DNA from: Bacillota bacterium
GTDB taxonomy: Bacteria > Bacillota > Dehalobacteriia > UBA4068 > UBA4997
Direction of reading: 5' to 3'
DNA length: 9,046 nucleotides
Assembly: GCA_017398165.1 (NCBI GenBank)
Contig: JAFQHB010000177.1
Location: 1-9,046 of the forward strand
Shown: positions 1 through 5,811 of the stretch, piece by piece
Layout of the letters: each line of letters starts with the position of its first letter
Position numbering within the stretch: position 1 is the stretch's first letter
Made by a program: the position numbers and the translations under genes
Notes under the pieces: generated by a model
Seen by the model: the letters and a program-made list of their open reading frames with translations, nothing else
Databases searched by the model: none
What the model was told of the DNA's origin: nothing

Positions 1-1109
1 CCAAAGCACTGAATGTGCTGCCGGCCGATGTGCATCCGCGCGTGACCGGCCATATGCAGGAGATCATTGATCTGGTGAGCACGTTGGTGGCGAAAGGCTA
101 TGCCTATGAGGTGAACGGCGACGTTTATTTTGCGGTGGAGAAATTCGCCGATTACGGCAAGCTCTCCGGTCGGGATCTGGATGATATGCTGGCAGGCGCC
201 CGCGTGCAGATCGGCGATCAGAAGAAAAACCCGATGGATTTCGCCCTGTGGAAGGCTGCCAAACCGGGCGAGCCCGCGTGGGAAAGCCCGTGGGGTATGG
301 GCCGCCCCGGCTGGCATATCGAGTGCTCGGCGATGAGCAGCAAATATCTGGGTGATGGTTTTGATATCCACGGCGGCGGCGCGGATCTGGTGTTCCCGCA
401 CCACGAGAATGAAATAGCACAATCCGAGGCTGCCAGTGGCTGCTGTTTTGCCCGCTATTGGCTGCATAACGGCTTCATCACGGTAAATGATGAGAAAATG
501 AGCAAATCGCTGGGCAATTTCTTCCTGCTGCGGGATATTCTGGATAAATTCCCGGGTGACGTGGTACGTTTTTATCTGCTGAACACACATTACCGCAGCC
601 CCATTGACTTTGATGATGAAAAGCTGCATATTGCTGCCAAGAGTCTGGGGCGTATCCGCAACGCTTATCTGCTGCTGCAGGATGCGGTGGCTGCCGGCGG
701 CGGTACCTCGGCCGAGGCCGGTGCTGCGCTGAATACCGCAACCGAGACTCTGCGTAATGCTTTTGCGGCGGCGATGAATGATGATTTCAACACCGCACTG
801 GCGATCGCAGCGATCTTTGATTATACCAAGGCGCTGAATACCTATGTCCGCAGTGCGGATGCGGCGGCTCTGGCGGCTGCTGCCCGACTGATGGACGCCA
901 TTGACGACGTTATTGCCTGTATAAGACCGCAGGCTGAGGCAGCCGATGACGGTTTTGCCGACAGCCTGATGGAGCTGATTATCGAGATCCGCAGCCGTGC
1001 CCGCAAGAATAAAGACTGGGCTACCGCCGATTATATCCGCGATGAATTGAAAGCCCGGGGCGTGATACTGGAGGACGGTGTGGATTCCGTCCGCTGGAAG
1101 AGGCAGTAA
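1..1109 (+). CDS. cysS: Cysteine--tRNA ligase, 5' end outside the window
   Basis: Class I aminoacyl-tRNA synthetase that charges tRNA-Cys with cysteine in the cytoplasm. The frame is open from base 3 to the TAA at 1107-1109, giving 368 residues; the N-terminal part with the HIGH signature lies upstream of the window. Visible family features are GRPGWHIECSAM around 300-335, which supplies the zinc-binding cysteine, FPHHENEIAQSEA around 390-430 with the zinc-binding histidine and glutamate, and an intact KMSKS loop at 495-509 followed by LGNFF. The helical anticodon-binding region and a C-terminal segment with RKNKDWATADYIRDELKARGV follow, as expected for full-length CysRS. GTG at 15 is an internal valine codon, not a start. 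mrnC begins at the next base after the stop, so the two are almost certainly co-transcribed. Confidence 0.97.
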   Translation, partial: KALNVLPADVHPRVTGHMQEIIDLVSTLVAKGYAYEVNGDVYFAVEKFADYGKLSGRDLDDMLAGARVQIGDQKKNPMDFALWKAAKPGEPAWESPWGMGRPGWHIECSAMSSKYLGDGFDIHGGGADLVFPHHENEIAQSEAASGCCFARYWLHNGFITVNDEKMSKSLGNFFLLRDILDKFPGDVVRFYLLNTHYRSPIDFDDEKLHIAAKSLGRIRNAYLLLQDAVAAGGGTSAEAGAALNTATETLRNAFAAAMNDDFNTALAIAAIFDYTKALNTYVRSADAAALAAAARLMDAIDDVIACIRPQAEAADDGFADSLMELIIEIRSRARKNKDWATADYIRDELKARGVILEDGVDSVRWKRQ

Positions 1110-1574
1110 ATGATGCTGAAAGAAATATTGACCGGGAATGTAGCTGAGGATCCCGGCAAGAGTTTTACCGATAAATATGCCGATGCAAGGCCGGAGCTGC
1201 TGCCTGCGCTGACTCTGGCCTATATCGGTGACGGTTATTATGAGCTGGTGGTGCGTAATCTGCTGCTGAAGCGGGGCTGCCGTAAGGTGGAGGAGCTGCA
1301 CAAGGCGGCAATATCGCTGGTGCGGGCCGGTATGCAGGCGCGCCTGGCCAGAGAGCTGGAGCCGGAGCTGACCGAGCAGGAAAGATCGGTGCTGCACCGC
1401 GGGCGCAATACGCGCGGGCTGCACGTGCCCAGGGGGGCAACGGTGCAGGAGTATCGCGCGGCGACGGGTATGGAGGCACTGGTGGGCTTCTGGTATCTGC
1501 GCGGTGATCAGCAACGGCTGGAACGCTGTTTCGAGGTACTTTATACGCTGTGGGAGGGAAACGATAATGCTTAA
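1110..1574 (+). CDS. mrnC: Mini-ribonuclease III (MrnC), 23S rRNA maturation
   Basis: A 154-residue RNase III catalytic domain without a double-stranded RNA-binding domain. In Bacillus subtilis the orthologue matures 23S rRNA ends and is encoded next to cysS, as here. The signature ALTLAYIGDGYYELVVR (about residues 33-49) contains the catalytic aspartate D41 and conserved glutamate E45. HRGRN (97-101) and MEALVGFWYL (121-130), with the second acidic metal ligand E122, complete the family pattern. The ATG at 1110 directly abuts the cysS stop, and a purine-rich GGAAGAGG lies about 5 nt upstream inside the end of cysS; the ATG at 1113 is an equally possible start. The last 8 nt overlap thyX. Length and motifs are normal for the family. 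Confidence 0.95.
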   Translation: MMLKEILTGNVAEDPGKSFTDKYADARPELLPALTLAYIGDGYYELVVRNLLLKRGCRKVEELHKAAISLVRAGMQARLARELEPELTEQERSVLHRGRNTRGLHVPRGATVQEYRAATGMEALVGFWYLRGDQQRLERCFEVLYTLWEGNDNA

Positions 1575-2250
1575 AGTTATTCTGCTGGAGCATACACCCG
1601 AGCCGGAAAAGCTGGTGGCCGCAGCCGCCCGGTTGTGCTATTCGCCCAAGAGCGCCGATGAACTGATGGAGAACTTCACCCCCGATAAGGTGGAGAGTTT
1701 TGTTCGCAAGCTGGTATCGCTGGGCCACGAAAGCCCGATGGAGCACGTCAGCTTTACTTTTGCCATCGACGGTATCAGCCGTGCCTGCTCGCATCAGCTG
1801 GTGCGGCATCGTATTGGTGCTTCGTACTCGCAGAAATCGCAGCGGTATGTCAAGGAAAACCAATTTGATTATGTGACCCCGCCCAAAATCGCTGCCAGAC
1901 CTGAATTGGCGGCCAAATTTGATCGGGCGATGGCCGATATGCAGAGCGTCTATCAGGAGCTGATGCAGGCCGGTGTACCTGCCGAGGATGCCCGTTTTGT
2001 ATTGCCAAATGCGGCATCCACCAGCTTTGTGCTGACGATGAACGTCCGCAGCCTGTGGCATTTCTTTGAGCTGCGCTGCTGTACCCGTGCCCAGTGGGAG
2101 ATCCGGGAGCTGGCCAATGCTATGCTGGCCGAGGTGAAGAAGGTTGCGCCGCTGCTTTTTGAACACGCCGGGGCGACCTGTGACAGTATGGGTATTTGCT
2201 TTGAGGGGGATATGAGCTGCGGCCGCTGCCAAAACGTCATTAAGAGATAG
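1567..2250 (+). CDS. thyX: Flavin-dependent thymidylate synthase ThyX
   Basis: Makes dTMP from dUMP using methylene-tetrahydrofolate, FAD and NADPH, in place of or alongside ThyA. The 227-residue frame starts at the ATG at 1567, inside the mrnC end, with GGGAGG at 1552-1557 as ribosome site; an upstream in-frame ATG at 1504 lacks one and lies within mrnC. Family landmarks are GHESPMEHVSFTFAIDGISR (residues 53-72), the signature RHRIGASYSQKSQRY (80-94), EDARFVLPN (140-148) and TMNVRSLWHFFELR (157-170), whose arginines contact dUMP in characterised enzymes. The signature has eight residues between RHR and the serine, while the textbook form is RHR-X7-S. The C terminus has cysteines at 205, 211, 218 and 221 around GICFEGDMSCGRC, a possible metal site. 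The overlap with mrnC suggests translational coupling. Confidence 0.95.
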   Translation: MLKVILLEHTPEPEKLVAAAARLCYSPKSADELMENFTPDKVESFVRKLVSLGHESPMEHVSFTFAIDGISRACSHQLVRHRIGASYSQKSQRYVKENQFDYVTPPKIAARPELAAKFDRAMADMQSVYQELMQAGVPAEDARFVLPNAASTSFVLTMNVRSLWHFFELRCCTRAQWEIRELANAMLAEVKKVAPLLFEHAGATCDSMGICFEGDMSCGRCQNVIKR

Positions 2251-2259
2251 CGTACATAT

Positions 2260-2345
2260 CGGGCGGGTGCTGCGTGAATCGCCCGTAAGGCAGGCGCAGT
2301 CTCAGCGCAGTGTCCGTATGTCTGTATCCGGGTAAAGGATGCGGA
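2260..2345 (+). other. Two hairpins in the thyX–rlmB spacer
   Basis: The 132-nt gap between thyX and rlmB can form two stems. The first pairs CGGGCG (2260-2265) with CGCCCG (2280-2285). The second pairs GTATCC with GGATGC around 2322-2340, with an outer GTCC/GGAC extension that leaves a one-sided bulge. Neither is followed by a T-run, so these are not intrinsic terminators. They could be mRNA processing or stability elements before rlmB; the role is unknown. Confidence 0.3.
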
Positions 2346-2382
2346 CGGCAAGTAAAGAATACAGATAGTAGGTGTAAGTGAT

Positions 2383-3279
2383 ATGAAATTCAAGAAACCG
2401 CGCACTCATGAACACAGCAAGCGTACCGACAGCCGGGTGAAGAATACCGGCCGCCGTGATGCCGCACCGCAGGCAGCACCCAAAGGTGGCCGTCCGCGCC
2501 GGGAAGCACCCGCCGCATACCGTGAGCGTGAAGCCGAGCCGACATCCGGTGTGGTCTGCGGCAAGAACCCGGTGCTGGAGACGCTGCGCTCCGGCCGCAC
2601 CGTCAATAAGGTGATCGCTGCGGCCGGTCAGGAGCCGGGCTTCCTGCGCCAAGTGCGCGAGCTGTGCCGCCAGCAGGGTGTGCCTTTCCTGCAGCAGGAG
2701 CGCGCGCAGATGGATGCAGCCTGGCCGAATCACCGTGGTGTGGTAGCGCTGACGGCACCTTTTGATTACGTCGGGATAGATGATATCCTGGCTAATGCCG
2801 CTCAAAAAGGCGAGCCGCCGCTGGTGGTGGTGCTGGCAGGTGTGGAGGACCCGCACAATCTGGGAGCGGTGCTGCGTACTGTGGAGGGTATCGGCGCACA
2901 CGGTGTGATTATCGCCCGCCACGGTGCTGCACCGCTGAACGAAACTGCGGCGCAGGTGGCGGCAGGTGCGGCCGAATACGTACCTGTGGCACGGGTGGCC
3001 AATATCGCCAACGCTCTGGAGGAGCTGAAATCCAACGGGCTGTGGGTGTGCGGTACGCGTATGGAGAAGGCCTCGGTGCTGTGGGATGCCGATATGACCG
3101 GTCCTCTGGCGCTGGTAATGGGCAGCGAGGGCAAGGGGCTGCCGCCGGTGGTGGCTGCCAAATGTGATTTCTTCGTGCGTATCCCGCAGCGGGGTCACAT
3201 TACGTCTTATAACGTGAGTGTCAGCTGTGGTATGGTACTGGCCGAGATTCTGCGTCAGCGTATGGTCAAGGCGAAATAA
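2383..3279 (+). CDS. rlmB: 23S rRNA (guanosine-2'-O-)-methyltransferase RlmB-like (SpoU/TrmH family)
   Basis: SPOUT-class methyltransferase that uses S-adenosylmethionine to methylate a 2'-hydroxyl in 23S rRNA (G2251 in E. coli). Residues 56-123 match the SpoU substrate-binding domain (VVCGKNPVLETLRSG onward). The trefoil-knot catalytic domain follows with motif 1 DPHNLGAVLRT (156-166, N159 and R165), motif 2 LVMGSEGKGL (244-253) and motif 3 IPQRGHITSYNVSVS (267-281). At 298 residues it is longer than the usual ~245, because of a basic, low-complexity N-terminal extension of about 55 residues that may help RNA contact (inference). ATG 2383 has AGGTG at 2370-2374. A close paralogue such as YsgA or TrmH cannot be excluded by motifs alone, but the place after cysS–mrnC is the classic rlmB position. 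Confidence 0.93.
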   Translation: MKFKKPRTHEHSKRTDSRVKNTGRRDAAPQAAPKGGRPRREAPAAYREREAEPTSGVVCGKNPVLETLRSGRTVNKVIAAAGQEPGFLRQVRELCRQQGVPFLQQERAQMDAAWPNHRGVVALTAPFDYVGIDDILANAAQKGEPPLVVVLAGVEDPHNLGAVLRTVEGIGAHGVIIARHGAAPLNETAAQVAAGAAEYVPVARVANIANALEELKSNGLWVCGTRMEKASVLWDADMTGPLALVMGSEGKGLPPVVAAKCDFFVRIPQRGHITSYNVSVSCGMVLAEILRQRMVKAK

Positions 3280-3296
3280 ATCGGTGCTGAGATTTG

Positions 3297-3328
3297 ACGG
3301 GAGGGTGTTTGCCCTCCCGTTATTTTTT
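3297..3328 (+). terminator. Intrinsic terminator after rlmB
   Basis: Nine-base-pair GC-rich stem ACGGGAGGG (3297-3305) with CCCTCCCGT (3312-3320), a 6-nt loop TGTTTG, then TATTTTTT (3321-3328). It lies 17 nt after the rlmB stop and closes the cysS–mrnC–thyX–rlmB transcription unit. Confidence 0.93.
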
Positions 3329-3358
3329 GTGGCAAAATCTCTACGTGATTTATAAAAT
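3327..3358 (+). promoter_or_regulatory. Possible sigma-A promoter overlapping the Fur-like box
   Basis: TTGTGG (3327-3332), an 18-nt spacer and TATAAA (3351-3356) resemble a weak sigma-A promoter. The predicted start would fall at about 3363-3365, inside the adjacent Fur-like palindrome, which is the usual place for a repressor to block initiation. The -35 matches only its TTG and overlaps the T-run of the preceding terminator, so confidence is low. Confidence 0.35.
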
Positions 3359-3378
3359 AATAATGATATTTATTATCA
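3359..3378 (+). promoter_or_regulatory. Fur-box-like operator
   Basis: TGATATTTATTATCA (3364-3378) matches the 7-1-7 Fur consensus TGATAATNATTATCA at every defined position except one. Read as the 19-bp E. coli-type box (3359-3377) it matches 16 of 19 positions by my count. It lies upstream of the secreted PepSY protein, implying iron- or other metal-dependent control if the host has a Fur-family regulator. AT-rich background makes chance matches more likely here. Confidence 0.5.
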
Positions 3379-3390
3379 AAAATTTTTGAT
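3375..3390. promoter_or_regulatory. 16-bp perfect palindrome, possible operator
   Basis: ATCAAAAATTTTTGAT is perfectly self-complementary over 16 bp. It overlaps the end of the Fur-like box by 4 nt and ends 5 nt before the sigma-H-like -35 element. It may be a second regulator site; the A5T5 core would also give intrinsic DNA curvature. Confidence 0.35.
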
Positions 3391-3395
3391 TTGCA

Positions 3396-3424
3396 GCAGG
3401 AATTATCCCTGGGGTGTAGAATAA
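3396..3424 (+). promoter_or_regulatory. Sigma-H-type promoter
   Basis: GCAGGAATT (3396-3404), an 11-nt spacer, then GTAGAATAA (3416-3424). This fits the Bacillus subtilis sigma-H consensus RnAGGAwWW-N11-12-RnnGAATww at every defined position. A sigma-A reading using TAGAAT as the -10 has no TTG at 16-18 nt upstream (the bases there are around CAGCAG), so sigma-H explains the site better. Initiation near 3430 would give a leader of about 70 nt before the ATG at 3502. Confidence 0.6.
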
Positions 3425-3501
3425 TTAAAGCATAGTTAATCGATAGGTGATATCGGCAAAAATAATGACCGATTTGTGAATTGTGAAAGGAAGTGTATGA
3501 A

Positions 3502-5025
3502 ATGAAAATCAGGTATTTGAGAAGATTGGGCAGGAGTCTGGCGGTTTTGGCGCTCTGTGGGGGTGTGGTATTGGCGATGCCGCCGGATGATGCTTCGGCT
3601 GCGATCAAGGCTGCTGAACTGCGGCCGGATTTTGTGATAACCATTGATGGAGCGGAGCGTGATTTCTTTAATGCGGCAGGCGGCGAGCTGCAGCCTATCG
3701 TATATGATGGCACGACTTATCTGCCGGTACGCGCTATCGGCGAGCTGATGGGCAAGAATGTGGATTGGAATCAGGATAAGATGACGCTGACCCTGGCTGG
3801 TAAGCGTACTGTACCTGCTGTGAAGGGCAGGACGGATGACGATGCCAGACGGATGAGGGTATCCGTAGATCTGCGTGACGATATGATCATCAATGTTGAT
3901 GGTTCGGTGCGTAAATTTACCGATGCCAACGGGCGCAGAGTCTATCCTCTGGTGCATAATGGAGCGACTTATCTGCCGCTGCGGGCCATCGGTGAGCTGA
4001 TGGGCAAGAATGTCGGCTGGGACGGTAAAAAACTGATAGTATCGCTGGCGGATAGTCTGGTGACCGATGCGGATACGTTCTCGGGCACAGATAATAAGGA
4101 CGGCAAGCCGGATAACCTGATTATGTCTGACAAGGCGTTGGCCAAGGCTCTGGATCACGCCGGGCTGAAAGCGAAGGACGTAACGCTGACCACCAACGAT
4201 CTGGATGTGAAGAAGGGTGCTTACTTCTATGACATCATTTTCACGGCCAACGGCAAGACGTATGATTATGATATCGATGCTGTGACCGGCAAGGTGCTGG
4301 ATTGGGATGTATATACCGATGACGGCAAGGATAACCTGATTATGTCTGACGAGGCGTTGGCCAGGGCTCTGGACCACGCCGGGCTGAAAGCGAAGAACGT
4401 AACGCTGACCGCCAACGATCTGGATGTGAAGAAAGGTGATTACTTCTATGACATCACCTTTACGGCCAACGGCAAGACGTATGATTATGATATCGATGCG
4501 GTAACCGGCAAGGTGCTGGATTGGGATGTGTATACCGATGACGGCAAGGATAACCTGATTATGTCTGACGAAGCATTGGCCAAGGCTCTGGATCACGCCG
4601 GGGTGAAGGTAAAGAATGCGACTCTGATTGCCAACGATCTGGAGATCGAGGACGGCGCGTATATCTACAATATCGAGTTTACTGCTGACGGCAAGACCTA
4701 TGATTATGATATCAATGCCGTGACCGGCAAAGTGCTGGACTGGGATATTGACGATGACAGAAAAAATGATGATTCGAATCGTGATAAGTGGAATTCCGGC
4801 AAATGGGATGCCAAAGCCGAGGAATTTATCGGTGAGGTAAAGGCTGCTCAGGCTGCGCTGGCCAGGATTGCCCAGGCAACGGCCAATGATATTAAAGAGT
4901 GCAAGCTGGATTATGATGACGGACGCGCAGTATATGAGATACGGATCGTTTTCGGCGGCAGAGAGTATGAGGCTGAGATCGATGCTGTGACCGGCAGGGT
5001 GCTGAGCTGGGAGATCGACGATTAA
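3502..5025 (+). CDS. Secreted protein with two copper-amine-oxidase-N-like and four PepSY-like domains
   Basis: A 507-residue exported protein of unknown function. The ATG at 3502 has AAAGGAAG at 3486-3493; the in-frame GTG at 3493 overlaps that site and is unlikely. A signal peptide is clear: basic start (KIRYLRRLGR), hydrophobic core (residues 12-26) and an ASA-A type I cleavage site near 33/34. The cysteine at 19 is not in a lipobox. Residues 43-99 and 127-182 are two Cu_amine_oxidN1-like modules, each with TYLP(V/L)RAIGELMGKNV. Residues 204-422 are three 73-residue PepSY-like repeats ending in YDYDI(D/N)AVTGKVLDWD, and a divergent fourth occupies about 435-507 (YEAEIDAVTGRVLSWEIDD). The mature protein is strongly acidic, so cation binding is conceivable but unproven; CuAO-N modules do not by themselves imply oxidase activity. 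The gene sits alone, behind Fur-like and sigma-H-like signals. Confidence 0.92.
   Translation: MKIRYLRRLGRSLAVLALCGGVVLAMPPDDASAAIKAAELRPDFVITIDGAERDFFNAAGGELQPIVYDGTTYLPVRAIGELMGKNVDWNQDKMTLTLAGKRTVPAVKGRTDDDARRMRVSVDLRDDMIINVDGSVRKFTDANGRRVYPLVHNGATYLPLRAIGELMGKNVGWDGKKLIVSLADSLVTDADTFSGTDNKDGKPDNLIMSDKALAKALDHAGLKAKDVTLTTNDLDVKKGAYFYDIIFTANGKTYDYDIDAVTGKVLDWDVYTDDGKDNLIMSDEALARALDHAGLKAKNVTLTANDLDVKKGDYFYDITFTANGKTYDYDIDAVTGKVLDWDVYTDDGKDNLIMSDEALAKALDHAGVKVKNATLIANDLEIEDGAYIYNIEFTADGKTYDYDINAVTGKVLDWDIDDDRKNDDSNRDKWNSGKWDAKAEEFIGEVKAAQAALARIAQATANDIKECKLDYDDGRAVYEIRIVFGGREYEAEIDAVTGRVLSWEIDD
4111..4755 (+). repeat. Three tandem 219-bp in-frame repeats encoding PepSY domains
   Basis: The sequence GATAACCTGATTATGTCTGA recurs at 4111, 4330 and 4549, an exact 219-nt (73-codon) spacing. 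Units 1 and 2 differ at only about 13 positions by my count, several of them silent; unit 3 is clearly more diverged and loses the match near 4755. The identical spacing and preserved frame point to recent tandem duplication within the gene. Confidence 0.95.
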
Positions 5026-5168
5026 AGACGGTTGAATCGGTAATGTCAGCCGCAGAGATGAGTTTCGCACTGAATGTGGCAGAGTGTAAAGTGGAAAATA
5101 TTTTGGCAGAAAAGTGCGATAGCGCAACAGTATAGTATTGCCATCTGCTGTTTGGGGGGAGGTGTACC
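5026..5168. other. First part of the 482-nt gene-free stretch 5026-5507
   Basis: I see no terminator right after the secreted-protein gene. A TATAGT (5131-5136) looks like a -10, but the nearest TTGGCA (5103-5108) is 22 nt away, too far for sigma-A, so any promoter here is uncertain. TGCG-ATAG-CGCA (5115-5126) is a small inverted repeat between the two. The stretch ends in the G-rich GGGGGGAGGTG at 5154-5164. Confidence 0.3.
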
Positions 5169-5200
5169 ATGCTCATGGGGCTTGGTCGCCTCCTCCTCCC
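5154..5200 (+). ncRNA. Candidate structured RNA masking a Shine-Dalgarno
   Basis: GAGGTG (5159-5164) can pair with CGCCTC and flanking ACC with GGT (5184-5191), extended by G-run and CCTCCTCCC pairing towards 5200. Inside is CCATG-CT-CATGG (5167-5178). The pairing buries a perfect Shine-Dalgarno, and the C-rich strand resembles the anti-Shine-Dalgarno of 16S rRNA. It could be a small RNA, a leader, or the regulated start of the small ORF at 5169. No SRP RNA, tmRNA or RNase P signature is present. Confidence 0.3.
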
Positions 5201-5258
5201 GTCCCATTTGGTTCTTACCCCGCGTGTGCAGGGTGAAAACCTGCTTAGTTTCTATTGA
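5169..5258 (+). CDS. Candidate small protein, 29 residues
   Basis: ATG at 5169 follows GGAGG (5158-5162) by 6 nt, an optimal ribosome site, and the frame runs to TGA at 5256-5258. The peptide begins MLMGLGRLLLPSHLVLTPRV and ends in LLSFY; it is leucine-rich with a short hydrophobic stretch at about residues 3-16 but no convincing membrane helix. The stop coincides with the first base of a strong terminator stem (5258-5301), giving a compact transcription unit. The Shine-Dalgarno can be sequestered by the C-rich codons of the same ORF. I recognise no homologue; it may be a regulated small protein, a leader peptide or a chance ORF. Confidence 0.33.
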   Translation: MLMGLGRLLLPSHLVLTPRVQGENLLSFY

Positions 5259-5301
5259 AAATAGTGAAAGTCTCTTTTTTGCGGGGCTTTCACTATTTTT
5301 C
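5258..5301 (+). terminator. Long AT-rich terminator hairpin
   Basis: AAAATAGTGAAAG (5258-5270) pairs perfectly over 13 bp with CTTTCACTATTTT (5287-5299), with a 16-nt loop and a T-rich 3' arm. A-tract and T-tract on the two sides would let it act in both directions. It separates the secreted-protein and small-ORF region from the rpsF promoter. Confidence 0.75.
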
Positions 5302-5389
5302 GTGCCTTGTGCTGTGGGCAAGCGGTAAAACATGCAGATAGTACGGTAAAATATCTGAAAAATATTGTGCAAAACTTGTTGCCGGGGGC

Positions 5390-5418
5390 TTGCTTTTGCC
5401 GGGATGCTCTGCTATAAT
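5390..5418 (+). promoter_or_regulatory. Sigma-A promoter of the rpsF–ssb–rpsR operon
   Basis: TTGCTT (5390-5395), a 17-nt spacer and a consensus TATAAT (5413-5418) preceded by TGC (5410-5412), an extended -10. Initiation near 5425 gives an ~83-nt leader before rpsF. Upstream, CAGATA/TATCTG (5335-5340 and 5352-5357) forms a small inverted repeat of unknown meaning. Confidence 0.85.
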
Positions 5419-5461
5419 AAAAAGGCTGGGTTACAATGCCCATGCGAGGAAAATTATCCCT

Positions 5462-5505
5462 GCCGTCTTTTGATAAGGCGGCCAGATGTCCGAAGGGAGG
5501 TGCCG
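5462..5505 (+). promoter_or_regulatory. rpsF leader with two mutually exclusive hairpins
   Basis: GCCGTC (5462-5467) pairs with GGCGGC (5477-5482) around a 9-nt loop. The CGGC part of that 3' arm (5479-5482) can instead pair with GCCG (5502-5505), enclosing TCC-GAAG-GGA and the rpsF Shine-Dalgarno GGGAGG (5495-5500). The two folds cannot coexist, so one exposes and the other buries the ribosome site. S6:S18 complexes are known to bind an RNA element before rpsF in many bacteria; this could be that site, but I cannot confirm the consensus. Confidence 0.45.
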
Positions 5506-5507
5506 AA

Positions 5508-5795
5508 ATGCGTGATTACGAGACTCTGTATATCGTCCGTCCGGATATGACCGAGGAGGAATATACTGCTGTTGTTGAGAAGTTCAACGCATTGATTCAG
5601 GCCAACGGCGGCGAGGTTGTCAAGACCGATCTGTGGGGCAAGAGAAGACTTGCTTATGAGATCGAGAAACTTCGCGAGGGCTACTATGCTTTGGTTACTT
5701 TCAAAGCTGGTCCGGAGCTGCCGCAGGAGCTGGAGCGCAATTTCAGAATTTCTGACAGCATTATGCGCTACATCGTTACTCGTCTGCCTGAATAA
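5508..5795 (+). CDS. rpsF: 30S ribosomal protein bS6
   Basis: A 95-residue protein of the small ribosomal subunit platform that binds 16S rRNA together with S18. The start MRDYETLYIVRPDMTEEE and the core GEVVKTDLWGKRRLAYEIEKLREGYYALVTF are typical of bS6, and the length is standard. ATG 5508 has GGGAGG at 5495-5500, a 7-nt spacing; an in-frame ATG at 5436 would add 24 residues unlike the family and lies in the leader. It is the first gene of the conserved rpsF–ssb–rpsR operon, 16 nt upstream of ssb, and is likely autoregulated through the leader described above (inference). Confidence 0.97.
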   Translation: MRDYETLYIVRPDMTEEEYTAVVEKFNALIQANGGEVVKTDLWGKRRLAYEIEKLREGYYALVTFKAGPELPQELERNFRISDSIMRYIVTRLPE

Positions 5796-5811
5796 GGAGT
5801 GTATTTGAGGT

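Noticed and set aside
1165..3198. Long minus-strand frames opposite mrnC, thyX and rlmB
   Set aside because: High-GC antisense shadows of well-identified genes, with arginine-, alanine- and proline-rich or histidine-rich translations and no ribosome sites.
3540..3570. Lipoprotein signal in the PepSY protein (LALC)
   Set aside because: The residue before cysteine is leucine, not glycine, alanine or serine, and a good ASA type I cleavage site lies downstream.
4111..4755. CRISPR-like repeat array
   Set aside because: The repeats are contiguous 219-bp coding units in frame, without short repeats and unique spacers.
3436..5127. A 563-codon open frame on the minus strand across the PepSY gene, longer than the gene itself
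   Set aside because: It is a shadow created by the tandem repeats. The plus strand has a ribosome site, signal peptide and recognisable domains, while the minus frame has none and extends into the control region.
5140..5301. SRP (4.5S), 6S, tmRNA or RNase P RNA gene
   Set aside because: None of the signatures that I can check is present, such as the GGAAGCAGC tetraloop region of SRP RNA or GAGGAAAGTCC of RNase P, and I could not draw a convincing 6S central bubble.
5445..5475. Second sigma-H-like promoter (AGGAAAATTATCCCTG), similar to 3398-3411
   Set aside because: No GAAT element follows at 11-12 nt, and it lies inside the rpsF leader downstream of a good sigma-A promoter.
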